DNA of 64,000 nucleotides from Phytoactinopolyspora halotolerans (GCF_010550675.1 NZ_JAAGOA010000005.1:62001-126000); one strand, 5' to 3'; numbered from the stretch's first letter, positions 1-8,780 are shown. Notes: a model not told the origin generated them from the sequence alone. Program-made: numbers and translations.

Positions 1-963
1 TTCACGCATGTCGTAACCGAGCCGGACGCTCCAGTTCTCCCAGGTCACGAGGTTGTCGTCGAGGTGGAAGCTGGGACCCTCGGGTTGCGTGATCTCGATC
101 GGCCGCTGCGACGTGCGGTACGGACCGAAGACGCCCGGCACGTGGTAATCGCCGGATTCCTCCGGGATCGGAAGCGGCCCGGTATCGACCACCTCCAACA
201 CCGTCTCCTTGGTCAGGTCCACATAGGCGACCAGTCCGTCGATCGGGTGCGCCCAGGGCAGGCTCTCCGGAGTGGGTTGCAGGTGCGCCAGCACGCGCGC
301 GATCCGCCGGCCCTGTTCGCCCGGACGGTCGAAATGGCCCGCGGTCAGGGCGGCCACATACACCGTCTCCAGGTCGGTCACGCCCCGTCGCCGCAGCGCC
401 TCGACCCAGCCCGGGTCGGCCTTCACGACGCGCCGCACCAGCGTGTGTTCCTCGTCGAGCAATGGCACCTGCCCGTCCACCGCGGGATCGATCGGCCGGC
501 GCGTCTGCACCGCGTCGTCCGTCAGCGAGACGACGACCTCCTCCGACGCCTCCGTCGCCAGGTCGATGACGAACGCGCGCACGCGGCGCCCGGGCATGGC
601 CGCTCCGTCGTCGAAGGCGAGCACCTCGGTCTTGGACGGCTCATCGAGGCCGAGGTAGGCGATCCGGCTCGAGGCACTCAGCACGCCGGCGTCCGCGAGG
701 GTCCGCCTGGCGTGCTCGATCTCCGCGGCGCCCAACGGGTCGAGTGGATGCGGCTCATTCCCCGGGCCGAGCACCCGCCGCGCACCACCGCCCGCACCGT
801 GCGTCTCGCGCGCACCGTGTGTCTTGCCCGCGCCGTACGCGTCGCTCCCACCGTGTGCGTTGCCCGCACTGCGCGTCTCGCCCGCACCGGCGTGGGCATC
901 GGCGGCACCGTGCTGGCTTTCGACCCGTGGGCCGGCAGATGTGGACGTGGAGCAGTCCGTCAT
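1..963 (-). CDS. Primary-amine oxidase (copper amine oxidase), N-terminal part, cut by window edge
   Basis: The reading frame is open for 321 codons from ATG at 963 to the window edge, with no stop. The visible part matches the N-terminal domains of copper/topaquinone amine oxidases, including the segment ending ITQPEGPSF that precedes the catalytic domain. The topaquinone tyrosine and the copper histidines would lie outside the window. These enzymes oxidise primary amines to aldehydes with release of ammonia and hydrogen peroxide. Residues 22-57 are unusual: six hexapeptides of the type GxTHGA, encoded by an 18-bp tandem repeat. A Shine-Dalgarno-like GGGAGAG precedes the start, and a perfect palindrome lies at 988-1007, just upstream. 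The divergent LacI-type gene is the likely regulator (inference). Confidence 0.88.
   Translation of the reverse strand, partial: MTDCSTSTSAGPRVESQHGAADAHAGAGETRSAGNAHGGSDAYGAGKTHGARETHGAGGGARRVLGPGNEPHPLDPLGAAEIEHARRTLADAGVLSASSRIAYLGLDEPSKTEVLAFDDGAAMPGRRVRAFVIDLATEASEEVVVSLTDDAVQTRRPIDPAVDGQVPLLDEEHTLVRRVVKADPGWVEALRRRGVTDLETVYVAALTAGHFDRPGEQGRRIARVLAHLQPTPESLPWAHPIDGLVAYVDLTKETVLEVVDTGPLPIPEESGDYHVPGVFGPYRTSQRPIEITQPEGPSFHLDDNLVTWENWSVRLGYDMRE
793..900. repeat. Six-copy 18-bp imperfect tandem repeat in the amine oxidase N-terminus
   Basis: Six consecutive 18-bp units run from 793 to 900, the best being CGCACCGTGCGTCTCGCG and its variants. On the minus strand they encode GxTHGA-like hexapeptides (residues 22-57 of the amine oxidase). 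The fourth codon of each unit is mostly His, but also Arg or Tyr. It looks like a low-complexity linker that grew by unit duplication. Confidence 0.85.
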
Positions 964-987
964 GCGGGTTCTCTCTCCCTCGCGTCG

Positions 988-1007
988 ATGCCGGAACGTT
1001 CCGGCAT
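988..1007. promoter_or_regulatory. Perfect 20-bp palindrome, probable LacI-family operator
   Basis: ATGCCGGAACGTTCCGGCAT is its own reverse complement, with the central CG typical of LacI-family operators. It starts 25 bp upstream of the amine oxidase ATG and lies about 250 bp upstream of the divergent LacI-type gene. Its position suggests repression of the amine oxidase gene. Binding is inferred. Confidence 0.6.
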
Positions 1008-1092
1008 TGCCGAGAAAGCTACCGTCGTTCGATCGGTGACACAAGACCCGCACGGCGGTCGAAACGCGGTATTAACAAGCCATCCACGCCCA

Positions 1093-1163
1093 GCATGGTG
1101 CGCTGAATGATCGCTGGAATACGCATTCCCACCCTCGGACAACGTGAACTCAGCGCACCATGC
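1093..1163. repeat. 14-bp inverted repeat with 43-nt spacer, between the two divergent genes
   Basis: GCATGGTGCGCTGA (1093-1106) is the exact reverse complement of TCAGCGCACCATGC (1150-1163). The spacer carries a smaller dyad, GGAAT-ACGC-ATTCC (1116-1129). It lies between the amine oxidase operator and the LacI-type start, so it may be a second regulator site or a transcribed stem. Nothing coding is seen here. Confidence 0.55.
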
Positions 1164-1247
1164 CCGGCCACTCCGCACGGGCGGAAGACCATCCGGATTC
1201 CCGTGGGCCCAACGACGCGGGCGGGACGTCGCGCGGCTCACGACGCC

Positions 1248-1262
1248 TATGATCGAGCTGTG
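1248..1262 (+). promoter_or_regulatory. -10 element and leaderless start of the LacI-type gene
   Basis: TATGAT at 1248-1253 is followed after six bases by GTG at 1260. That is the spacing expected when the start codon is the first transcribed base, as is common in actinobacteria. No convincing -35 or Shine-Dalgarno sequence is visible. Confidence 0.45.
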
Positions 1263-2273
1263 CCCCAGGACCGCCAGGTCACCATCATCACCGTCGCCAA
1301 CCGGGCGGGGGTGTCCAAGACGACGGCCTCGGATGCGCTGCGCGGCTCCGGTCGCGTCTCGGAGGAGACCCGGCGCCTCGTCACCGATGTCGCCGCCGAG
1401 CTCGGTTACGTGCCCAACGGCTCCGCCCGGCACCTTCGCCGGGCGAGGACCGGGACGATCGGGCTGCACCTGCCCGAGGTGCTGCCCCGTTCCGACTACT
1501 ACATGTCCTTCGTGTTCGGCGCGGTCCAGGCTGCGGCCGACCATGGCTATGACGTCACGCTGCTCACCTCCGGCTCCGGCGCCGGCGCCACGGCGGAGCG
1601 GCGGCCGCGCGTCGACGGTCTGGTCCTCGGCGACCCGCTGGCCGCGGATCCGGTCGTCGAGAAGTTGATGAGCTCCCAGTTGCCCACGGTGACGTGCGAG
1701 CGGTACCCAGGGCCGGGCGACCCGGACGGTATCGTCTGGTCCGACCACGGAGCGGCCCTACGCGAACTACTCGATCACCTCGCCGCCGTCGGCACGCTCC
1801 GGCCCGCCCTCATCGTGCCGGGAGATGAGAGCGACTGGGCAGCCAGCGTGCACCGCACGTATCGGCAATGGTGCACGGAGCGTGGCGTCGTACCGCTCAC
1901 CCGCGCCGTACCGTTCGACGCGAACGCCGACGCCACCAGCACGGTCGCCCGGAACCTGCTCACCGACGAACCCGGCCTCGACGCCCTGATCGCCGCGCCC
2001 ACCAGCGCAGCCGCGACACTGCTGCCGGTCATCCGAGAAGCGGGACGCCGCGTCGGCGACGATCTACTCCTGGCCTCCTGCGTGGACGGTCCGGCCATGA
2101 GGTTCGCCGATCCCGCGATCACCGCGATCGACGTGCAGCCCCGCGAGGCCGGCGCAGCCTGCGCCGAGCTGCTGTTCGAGCTGCTGGCGGGTGCCGTCGC
2201 ACCGGGCGTCGAACGGCTCCATCCCATCGAACTCAACATCCGCGAATCCACCCGCCGCCGAAACGCGCCCTAA
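1260..2273 (+). CDS. LacI-family transcriptional regulator
   Basis: 337 residues from GTG 1260, the usual LacI/PurR length. The N-terminal helix-turn-helix is complete (VANRAGVSKTTASDALRGSG, then VSEETRRLV and the hinge GYVPNGSARHLRR). It is followed by a periplasmic-binding-protein-like ligand domain. The upstream frame is open to 1107, but GTG 1260 leaves a normal LacI N-terminus and sits behind a -10 element. The gene converges on the oligopeptide transporter operon and diverges from the amine oxidase. Probable targets are the 988-1007 palindrome and perhaps the transporter. The effector is unknown; it could be an amine or a sugar. Confidence 0.9.
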   Translation: MPQDRQVTIITVANRAGVSKTTASDALRGSGRVSEETRRLVTDVAAELGYVPNGSARHLRRARTGTIGLHLPEVLPRSDYYMSFVFGAVQAAADHGYDVTLLTSGSGAGATAERRPRVDGLVLGDPLAADPVVEKLMSSQLPTVTCERYPGPGDPDGIVWSDHGAALRELLDHLAAVGTLRPALIVPGDESDWAASVHRTYRQWCTERGVVPLTRAVPFDANADATSTVARNLLTDEPGLDALIAAPTSAAATLLPVIREAGRRVGDDLLLASCVDGPAMRFADPAITAIDVQPREAGAACAELLFELLAGAVAPGVERLHPIELNIRESTRRRNAP

Positions 2274-2360
2274 ATGATCATGTGAAGTAGGTTTTCTCGT
2301 GCCTCAACAGGGCTGCAGACATGGTAGGGCACGAGAAAACCTACTTCACATGATCATTTA
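2271..2360. terminator. Long-stem bidirectional hairpin between convergent genes
   Basis: A perfect 33-bp inverted repeat: left arm 2271-2303 begins TAAATGATCATGTGAAG, right arm 2328-2360, loop 24 nt. The left arm contains the LacI-type stop codon and the right arm contains the ABC ATPase stop codon, so both transcripts end inside the hairpin. There is no U-tract. It probably terminates both convergent units. Confidence 0.75.
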
Positions 2361-3667
2361 GGCCGGAGCTCGGGGTTGTGGAGGTGGCAGGCGACGTCGA
2401 TGTTGCCGGCGGGTCCGAGCGCCGGGTCCACGCCAGCGCGGAACCGGACCGTCACCGTACCGTCGTCGCTGTCGATGCTTTCCACGCCGCGCCACAGCGG
2501 TTCGTCCGGGTCGTGTGCCCGGGCCTCGTCCAACAGCGACACCAGTTCCGGCGCACGGTCTCCCACCTTCAGCCGCACCTGCTCCTGGTACCCCTCGATC
2601 TCGTCCAGCTCGCCGACGAGCGCGGATTCTCTCTCCCACACCTCTTCGCCGAGTTCGGTCCAGCGCCGCTCGAACATCGCCCGCAGGTCCCTCGCCTCCC
2701 AGCCGCACGGCTCGAACGCATACGGGCAGCGTGGATGGAACGAGCACCCGTGCGGCGGTGCGGCGGCGTCCGCGATCTCGCCCCGCGGCAGATCGCGCGG
2801 GACCTGCCGCTCCGGGTCGGGGTCCGGGACGGCCCGCAGCAGCGCCTGGGTGTACGGGTGCTTCGGATCGGCGAAGATCTCGTCGGTCGGGCCGATCTCG
2901 ACGATCCGCCCCATGTACATGATCGCCACCCGGTCGCAGAAGAACTTGGCGGTGGCCAGGTCGTGCGTGATGTAGACATACGTCAGGTCGAGGTCGGCCC
3001 GCAGCTCGAGCATCAGCTCCAGGATCTTCGCCCGCACGCTCATATCCAGCATCGAGATCGGCTCATCCGCAACCAGGAGCTCCGGGCCGCAGATGATCGC
3101 CCGGGCGATCACGGCGCGCTGCTTCTGTCCGCCGGACAGCTCCACGGGCAACTTGTCGAGGAACTGCTCGGCGGGGACCAGACCGACGCGTTCAATCGCC
3201 TCCGCCGCACGGGCTCGGCCCTCCGCGCGGCTGCCCACCAACCCATGGATGCGCAATGGGTGCGCGACGGCGGTGCTGATGTCCATGGACGGGTTCAACG
3301 CTGCGTGCGGGTCCTGGAACACCATCTGCAAGCGGCGACGCATCGGGCGCAGCTGCCGCTGGTTCAGCTCCGCCAGGTCCTGACCGCCGTATGTGATGTG
3401 CCCGGCCGTGGCCGGCACGAGCCCGAGCAGCGCCCGCCCCAGTGTGGTCTTGCCGCTTCCGGACTCGCCTACCAGCCCCAGCACCTCGCCCCGGCGCAGG
3501 GCAAGGTTCACCCCGTCCACGGCCTTGACCGTCGCACCCCCGCCGCCGAGCAATCGAGCCAGCGCGCTACCGCGCAGCTCATAGTGGACCCGCAGATCGC
3601 GGATATCCATCAGTGTCGGACGGGCGTCGCTCTCGACGGCGGTGCTCGGTTCAGGCTTCGTCGGCAA
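2354..3667 (-). CDS. Oligopeptide/dipeptide ABC transporter ATP-binding protein (OppF/DppF type)
   Basis: An ATPase subunit that energises peptide-type uptake. Walker A GESGSGKT is at residues 67-74, signature LSGGQKQR, Walker B LLVADEP. The C-terminal oligopeptide_HPY motif (CSFHPRCPYAFEPC) is characteristic of Opp/Dpp ATPases. I chose TTG 3667 because GGAGGAG lies seven bases upstream and it gives only a 17-bp overlap with the preceding gene; a start at 3730 would overlap by 80 bp and lacks a site. About 100 residues follow the HPY motif, an acidic tail longer than in most family members. It is the last gene of the operon. The substrate could be peptide, opine or another solute. Confidence 0.92.
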   Translation of the reverse strand: MPTKPEPSTAVESDARPTLMDIRDLRVHYELRGSALARLLGGGGATVKAVDGVNLALRRGEVLGLVGESGSGKTTLGRALLGLVPATAGHITYGGQDLAELNQRQLRPMRRRLQMVFQDPHAALNPSMDISTAVAHPLRIHGLVGSRAEGRARAAEAIERVGLVPAEQFLDKLPVELSGGQKQRAVIARAIICGPELLVADEPISMLDMSVRAKILELMLELRADLDLTYVYITHDLATAKFFCDRVAIMYMGRIVEIGPTDEIFADPKHPYTQALLRAVPDPDPERQVPRDLPRGEIADAAAPPHGCSFHPRCPYAFEPCGWEARDLRAMFERRWTELGEEVWERESALVGELDEIEGYQEQVRLKVGDRAPELVSLLDEARAHDPDEPLWRGVESIDSDDGTVTVRFRAGVDPALGPAGNIDVACHLHNPELRPK

Positions 3668-4673
3668 CGGTGATCTCCTCCCGCACAAGTGGATCGCGGC
3701 CGTCGGCGGGGATGAGGCCGTCGGGTCCATGTAGCCAGCACTCGACCGTCTGCGGACCGACGACGACGGGCTCCGGGAACCGCTCCGGGCACACCCGCAT
3801 GGCCGACGGACACCTCGGGTGGAAACGGCAACCGGACGGCGGCTCCACCAGGTCGGGCGGCGCCCCGGGGATGTAGTGCAGGCCCGTCGTCGCCAGCGAG
3901 ATGGTCGAGCGCAGCAGCTCCCTGGTGTAGGGGTGTTGCGGCCGGGCGAACACCTCGGTCACCGGCCCCTGCTCGACGATCCGCCCGGCATACATCACCG
4001 CCACCCGGTCACATGCCTCTGCGACGATGCCCAGGTTGTGCGTGATGAAGAGCAGCGCCGTGTCGAAGTTGCGGCGCAGGTCGCCGAGGATGGAGATGAT
4101 CTGCGCCTCGACCAGCACATCCAGGGCTGTCGTAGGCTCGTCGGCGACGACGAACGACGGCCGCAGTACCAGCGCCAGGGCGATCATGATGCGTTGCCGC
4201 ATGCCGCCGGAGAACTCGTGCGGGTACGCCCGGTACCGGGTCGGCGGGATGCCCATGGCCCGCAACACCTCGATGCCACGGTGCTGGATCTGCTCCTTGG
4301 AGAGGCCGGGCTCGTGGGTGCGCAACGTCTCCTCGAAATGCTCGGAGACCCGCAGTAGAGGATTGAGGCGGGTCAGCGGCTCCTGAAAGATGAGGCCAAG
4401 GTCGGGCCCGCGCAGCAACTGGACCTCCCGCGGCGTGGCGGTCACCAGGTTCCGGCCCTGGTAGCCCACCTCGCCGTCGAGCTTGGCTCCGCGCGGCAGC
4501 AGGCCGAGCACACCACGGCCGAGCGTCGACTTGCCGCAGCCGGACTCGCCGACCAGGCCCAGCGTCTCCCCGGGACGCAGGTCGAACGAAACGCCGTCGA
4601 CGGCACGGACCGGTCCGCGCTCTGTGCCGTACCAGACGCGGAGATCGCGCACGGAGAGGACCGAGGCGGTCAC
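3651..4673 (-). CDS. Oligopeptide/dipeptide ABC transporter ATP-binding protein (OppD/DppD type)
   Basis: 340 residues, the second ATPase of the importer. Walker A GESGCGKS is at residues 42-49, signature FSGGMRQR, Walker [13 protein letters not shown]. The HPY motif near the C-terminus reads [14 protein letters not shown]. The start overlaps the stop of the preceding permease gene by four bases (ATGA), indicating translational coupling. With the neighbouring OppF-type protein it should form the heterodimeric motor under the two permeases. It is clearly of this family; the specificity is not readable. Confidence 0.94.
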   Translation of the reverse strand: MTASVLSVRDLRVWYGTERGPVRAVDGVSFDLRPGETLGLVGESGCGKSTLGRGVLGLLPRGAKLDGEVGYQGRNLVTATPREVQLLRGPDLGLIFQEPLTRLNPLLRVSEHFEETLRTHEPGLSKEQIQHRGIEVLRAMGIPPTRYRAYPHEFSGGMRQRIMIALALVLRPSFVVADEPTTALDVLVEAQIISILGDLRRNFDTALLFITHNLGIVAEACDRVAVMYAGRIVEQGPVTEVFARPQHPYTRELLRSTISLATTGLHYIPGAPPDLVEPPSGCRFHPRCPSAMRVCPERFPEPVVVGPQTVECWLHGPDGLIPADGRDPLVREEITVADEA

Positions 4674-5764
4674 GACGCATCACCGTCCTTCGAGGTTTCC
4701 TGTTCGGGACGTTCACCGGCGGCGCCCCGCTCTCGTCCGGTACCGGCTCCGGCCGCATCCGGGGCCGACGTCCGGCTGGTCAGCTCGGGCATGCTGACCG
4801 GCAGCAGCCGCCGCACCCGGATCGCGGGGTTCATGGTCTCGTTGAGCCCTTCACCCATCAGCGTCAGCCCCATCACCAGCAGGACGATCGCCAGCCCTGG
4901 GAAGAGCCCGGTCCACCAGATCCCCGCGCCCGTGTCCGCCACCGCACGCTGCAGGTCATACCCCCACTCCGCCGCTTCGGTCGGTTGGATGCCATAGCCG
5001 AGAAACCCCAGCCCGGCAAGGGTGAGGATGGCATCGGCGGCGTTGAGCGTGGCGATCACCGGCACGCTCTGGATCACGTTGGTCAGCAGGTAGCGGACCA
5101 TGATGGTGACCGGCTTCGCGCCCATCGCGCGCGCCGCCTCCACGTATGTCTGCTCCTTGGCGCTGACGGTCGCCGCCCGCACCACACGGAAGTACTGCGG
5201 CACGTAGACGGCCGTGATCGCCAGCGCGGCGGTCGACGCGCCGCCGCCGACGTACTCGGAGAGCAGGAATGCGACGACGATCGCCAGCAACAAGGCGGGG
5301 AGCGCGAACAACGCGTCCATGATCATCACCAGGACACGGTCCACCCATCGGCCGACGAACCCCGCCAGCAGTCCCAGCAACACACCGATGAACAGCGAGA
5401 ACATCAGCGCGAGCAGCACCACGGTGACCGCCGTTCGAGCACCCCAGACCACCCGGCTGAAGACGTCGAATCCCTGGGTCGTGGTGCCGAAGAGGTGGTC
5501 GCCGCCCGGTTCCAGGTGGGTGGCGAAGCGCTGCCCGTCGTCGCCGGAGACCTGGGCGAACCCGAACGGAGCGAGCAGCGGCGCGAAGACGGCCGTCAAC
5601 ACCATCAGGACCACCAGGACGGTGCCGGTCACCAGCATGAAGCGGCCGACTCCGTGCGAGCTCCGGTACGGCCGTGCTATGCCCCGCAGAGCACGACCGG
5701 CGCGGCCACGACCCTGGGGGAACGGCCCGCCACCGCCGGACAGTGGTGTGTTCGGCGTGGCCAT
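4670..5764 (-). CDS. Oligopeptide/dipeptide ABC transporter permease (OppC/DppC type)
   Basis: 364 residues with an N-terminal membrane anchor (about residues 40-70) and five further hydrophobic segments. The EAA loop [18 protein letters not shown] contacts the ATPase. The soluble insertion after the first helix contains [15 protein letters not shown], typical of OppC/DppC permeases. It overlaps the upstream permease stop by one base and the downstream ATPase start by four. The C-terminal tail after residue 330 is hydrophilic and low in complexity. Confidence 0.93.
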   Translation of the reverse strand: MATPNTPLSGGGGPFPQGRGRAGRALRGIARPYRSSHGVGRFMLVTGTVLVVLMVLTAVFAPLLAPFGFAQVSGDDGQRFATHLEPGGDHLFGTTTQGFDVFSRVVWGARTAVTVVLLALMFSLFIGVLLGLLAGFVGRWVDRVLVMIMDALFALPALLLAIVVAFLLSEYVGGGASTAALAITAVYVPQYFRVVRAATVSAKEQTYVEAARAMGAKPVTIMVRYLLTNVIQSVPVIATLNAADAILTLAGLGFLGYGIQPTEAAEWGYDLQRAVADTGAGIWWTGLFPGLAIVLLVMGLTLMGEGLNETMNPAIRVRRLLPVSMPELTSRTSAPDAAGAGTGRERGAAGERPEQETSKDGDAS

Positions 5765-6795
5765 CAGTACCTCACCCTCGGATCGATGATCGCGTTGATG
5801 ATGTCGATCAGCAACGACGCCGTGACGACGACGAGGGCGATCAGCGTGATGATGCCCTGCACGGCCACGTAATCGCGGCTGTCGAGGTAGCGGACCAGCT
5901 GGCTGCCGATGCCGTTCCAGTTGAACGTCTGCTCGGTCAGGATCGCCCCGCCCAGCAACAGCGCCACCTGCAGGCCGAGAATGGTGACGAACGGCACCAT
6001 CGCGTTGCGGAACGCATGCTGCACCACCACCCGGCGCTCCCGGATCCCCCGCGCCCGCGCCGCCTCCACATAATCGCTGCGCAGTGTCTGGATCAGGTTG
6101 ATCCGCACGATACGCAGGAAGACGCCGGAGAGCAGCAGCCCCAGCGTCACAGCGGGCAGGATCAGATGTTCCAGGCCGTTCCAGAACGCCTCGGTGTCGC
6201 CCGCCAGCAGGGCGTCGAGCAGGAAGATGTTCGTCTCCGACGGTACCCGGGCCAGGACGATCGGGCTCGCCTGGGAGCTGGACGGCAGCCAGCCCAGGCC
6301 ACGCGCGAACGCCAGCTGCAACAGCAGCCCCAGGAAGAACACCGGGGCGGCGTAGGTCAGGATGCCGAAGACCCGCAGCGACGCGTCCAGCCCGGTGTCC
6401 CGATAGCGGCCGGCCAGCAACCCGAGCGGCAGCCCGATCAGCAACGCCACCAGGAACGCCGCCAGGGTCAGGGTGAGGGTCGCACCGCCGTTGACCGCGA
6501 AGATCTGCGTCACCGGCCGGCTGTCGACGATCGTGGTGCCGAGATCGAACCGCAGGATGCCGGAGAGATACTCACCGTATTGGACGATGACCGGCCGGTC
6601 GTATCCGGCGGCCGCCCGCAGCTCCGCCAGCTGCTCGGGTGACCGCTGCCCGCCGAGCGCCACGGTCACCGGGTCCCCGGGCGCCACCCGCATGAGGACG
6701 AAGACGATCGTGAGAATGACCAGAACCTGGGGGACGAAGAGCAAGACCCGAGTGACCAGGTACATGCGTAGCGACCCGGAGGTGCGAGTCGACAA
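5764..6795 (-). CDS. Oligopeptide/dipeptide ABC transporter permease (OppB/DppB type)
   Basis: 343 residues, six predicted membrane helices. The early VAPGDPVTVALGG segment and the EAA loop AARARGIRERRVVVQHAFRN are both diagnostic for OppB/DppB permeases. The start given is TTG 6795, ten bases after AGGAAGG. ATG 6765 (MYLVTRVLLF) is a plausible alternative that would remove ten residues. It pairs with the OppC-type gene and follows the binding-protein gene after a 112-bp gap that holds a strong stem-loop. Confidence 0.93.
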   Translation of the reverse strand: MSTRTSGSLRMYLVTRVLLFVPQVLVILTIVFVLMRVAPGDPVTVALGGQRSPEQLAELRAAAGYDRPVIVQYGEYLSGILRFDLGTTIVDSRPVTQIFAVNGGATLTLTLAAFLVALLIGLPLGLLAGRYRDTGLDASLRVFGILTYAAPVFFLGLLLQLAFARGLGWLPSSSQASPIVLARVPSETNIFLLDALLAGDTEAFWNGLEHLILPAVTLGLLLSGVFLRIVRINLIQTLRSDYVEAARARGIRERRVVVQHAFRNAMVPFVTILGLQVALLLGGAILTEQTFNWNGIGSQLVRYLDSRDYVAVQGIITLIALVVVTASLLIDIINAIIDPRVRY

Positions 6796-6853
6796 CCTGC
6801 ACCAGCCTTCCTGTCATGTCGACGACATCACCGCATGGGGCAGGGCCCCGGCA

Positions 6854-6870
6854 CCGGCCGCGACGGCCGG
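6854..6870 (-). other. Intercistronic stem-loop between binding-protein and permease genes
   Basis: CCGGCCG-CGA-CGGCCGG forms a perfect 7-bp stem with a three-base loop, inside a wider GC-rich region that can extend the stem. It lies between the abundant binding-protein gene and its permease. There such hairpins often stop part of the transcription or protect the upstream mRNA. It has no U-tract. Confidence 0.5.
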
Positions 6871-6907
6871 CACCAGAGCCCCTCCCGCCGTTCATGTACG
6901 CCGATCA

Positions 6908-8533
6908 CTACTCGGCCACGCCGCTCACCACGTTGTAGTAGAAGATGAACGACGGGTCCAGCGTCTCCTCGACGCCGGTCACGCCCTGCCGGACGGCGGC
7001 GATCTGGTCACGCTGCCACAGCTGGATGATGGGGACGTCCTCCGCGACGATCTCCGACGCCTGCTCCACCGCCTGGATCCGGGCGTCCTGGTCGGTGTCG
7101 GTGAGGATCACGTCGATCAGCTCATCCATCTGCTCGTTGTTGTAGTCGTAGTTCAGGAAGTTGCGCTCGGAGTGGTAGAAGGGCGCGATGTAGTTCGACG
7201 GGTCCGGGTGGTCCGGGAACCAGCCCAGGTCGAACGCGTCCATGCTGCCGTCGGAGAACGTGGTGGAGTACTGCGCCCACGACAGCTGTTCGAGCGTCAC
7301 GTCGAACAGGCCGGTGTCCTCCAGCTGGCGCTCGATCTCGCCGTACATGTCGGCGATCTCCGCTCCGTACCGGTCCGGCATCCACCACAGGTCGAAAGCG
7401 ACCGGTGTGTCGACGCCCGCGTCCGCCAGCAGTTGCTCCGCCGCCTCGACGTCCGGCTCGCCGTATCGGTCCTGGAACGTCGGCACATGCCCGGCGACGC
7501 CCTCCGGGACCGGCCCGTACAGCGGCGTGACCGTGCCCCGGTAGACCGACTCGGCGATCGCCTCGCGATCGATGATCTGCGCGATCGCCTGCCGGACGGC
7601 CGGCTCGTCGAACGGCTCTCGACCGACCTGGAACACCATATAGTTGATCTCGGTTCCTTCGCCGACCACCACGTCGACGCCGCGTTCGGCGCCGTTGTCC
7701 TCCAGGTCGGCGATGTCGGTGACGGACAGGCTCCGGTAGGCGATCATGACCTCGCCTTCCTCGATCGCCTGTTTCAGCGCCGACTCCTGCTGATAGAACT
7801 GGAGCACCACACCGCTGTTGTTGATCGGCCGGTCACCCGCGTAGTTCGGGTTGACCCCCAGCTGGATCTGCTGGGTGGGGTCGAACGATTCGACGGTGTA
7901 GGGACCGGACCCGAAGACCTGATCGTTCGGCTGCAGCTGATCCGCCGGGAAGTCCAGCGGCACGATAGACGCGGCCGCCGTCGTCAGCAGGAACGGAAAG
8001 GTCGCGTCCGGTTCGGCGAGGTGGAACACGACCGTCGAGTCGTCGGTCGCCTCCACGCTCTCGATTCCGCTGAGCAGCTCCCAGCCACCGGACTCGTGCT
8101 CGATGGCGAGCTGCCGGTCGACGGAGTGCACGACGTTCTCAGCGGTCATCTCGGTTCCGTCGGAGAACATCTGCCCGCTCTTGAGCGTGCACGTATAGGT
8201 GGTGTCGTCGTCCCAGTCGCACGACTCGGCCGCGTCGGGCTGAGGTTCGGTCTCGCCCAGGGGGACCGCGAGCAGCCGCTGGTACATGTTGTATGCGATG
8301 TTCCACGACGGCTTGTCATACGCGCCGGCCGGGTCGACGTTGGTCACGCTGTCGGTGGTGCCCAGGATGACGGGCAGATCCGTGGCGGGGTCGCCGCCAT
8401 CGCCTTCGGCGCCGTTCTCCGCGCCGTTTCCGCTGTCGCCGGGGTCCTCGTCGTCGTCGCCGCCGCAGGCGGCCAACACCAGCGCGCCGGCTGCCGCAAG
8501 CGCGGCCGCGGCGGTGAACCTTCGTCTGCGCAT
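6908..8533 (-). CDS. Extracellular solute-binding lipoprotein, family 5 (OppA/DppA type)
   Basis: 541 residues. The signal peptide ends in the lipobox LAAC (Cys about residue 23), followed by a Gly/Asp/Glu-rich linker. The rest matches the SBP_bac_5 family: the early YNMYQRLL region, VVHSVDRQ, the VFGSGPYTV segment and the late YYNV end. It captures the substrate outside the membrane and delivers it to the OppB/OppC pair. It is the first gene of the operon, with GAGGGGACCTG before the ATG and a promoter candidate at 8598-8627. The substrate cannot be named from the sequence. Confidence 0.94.
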   Translation of the reverse strand: MRRRRFTAAAALAAAGALVLAACGGDDDEDPGDSGNGAENGAEGDGGDPATDLPVILGTTDSVTNVDPAGAYDKPSWNIAYNMYQRLLAVPLGETEPQPDAAESCDWDDDTTYTCTLKSGQMFSDGTEMTAENVVHSVDRQLAIEHESGGWELLSGIESVEATDDSTVVFHLAEPDATFPFLLTTAAASIVPLDFPADQLQPNDQVFGSGPYTVESFDPTQQIQLGVNPNYAGDRPINNSGVVLQFYQQESALKQAIEEGEVMIAYRSLSVTDIADLEDNGAERGVDVVVGEGTEINYMVFQVGREPFDEPAVRQAIAQIIDREAIAESVYRGTVTPLYGPVPEGVAGHVPTFQDRYGEPDVEAAEQLLADAGVDTPVAFDLWWMPDRYGAEIADMYGEIERQLEDTGLFDVTLEQLSWAQYSTTFSDGSMDAFDLGWFPDHPDPSNYIAPFYHSERNFLNYDYNNEQMDELIDVILTDTDQDARIQAVEQASEIVAEDVPIIQLWQRDQIAAVRQGVTGVEETLDPSFIFYYNVVSGVAE

Positions 8534-8597
8534 CAGGTCCCCTCATTCTGGTCTGCACGCGCCCGCCGCCACCATGACGGCCGGCTGATGCTTTCGC

Positions 8598-8627
8598 AGA
8601 TTAGTCCTCTGGCCTTGGCGCATGTAA
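8598..8627 (-). promoter_or_regulatory. Promoter candidate for the oligopeptide ABC operon
   Basis: On the minus strand, -35 TTACAT (8622-8627) and -10 TAATCT (8598-8603) are separated by 18 bp. They would start transcription near 8591, about 58 nt before the binding-protein ATG. The 8534-8777 gap separates two divergent ABC operons and holds no gene. Confidence 0.4.
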
Positions 8628-8765
8628 TGGCCACCGGTCCCACTGGCATAACGATCCGGTCACGCGGCGACCGTCATTCCAACACCTGACGGACGCGCCG
8701 TCGTTCGCCTTCTACGTCTGTGGTGAACCGTGGCCACAGTGGTGCCCACGGGTGCTCGGATGTGA

Positions 8766-8780
8766 CATATTGCCGGTGTG
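8766..8780 (+). promoter_or_regulatory. -10-like box and leaderless GTG of the sugar-type ABC operon
   Basis: CATATT at 8766-8771 lies six bases before the GTG start at 8778, the geometry of a leaderless transcript. No Shine-Dalgarno sequence precedes this GTG, and no clear -35 is visible. Confidence 0.35.

Noticed and set aside
793-900. 18-bp tandem repeat as a CRISPR array
   Set aside because: No spacers separate the units, and the repeat is in frame within a gene.
64-1110. Long open frame on the plus strand over the first kilobase
   Set aside because: It is antisense to the amine oxidase; the minus frame has family-specific motifs, while the plus frame is Arg/Pro/Ala-rich with no similarity I can see.
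2271-2360. 33-bp inverted repeat as an insertion-sequence terminal repeat or miniature transposon
   Set aside because: No target-site duplication or transposase; both arms contain the stop codons of flanking genes, which fits a terminator better.
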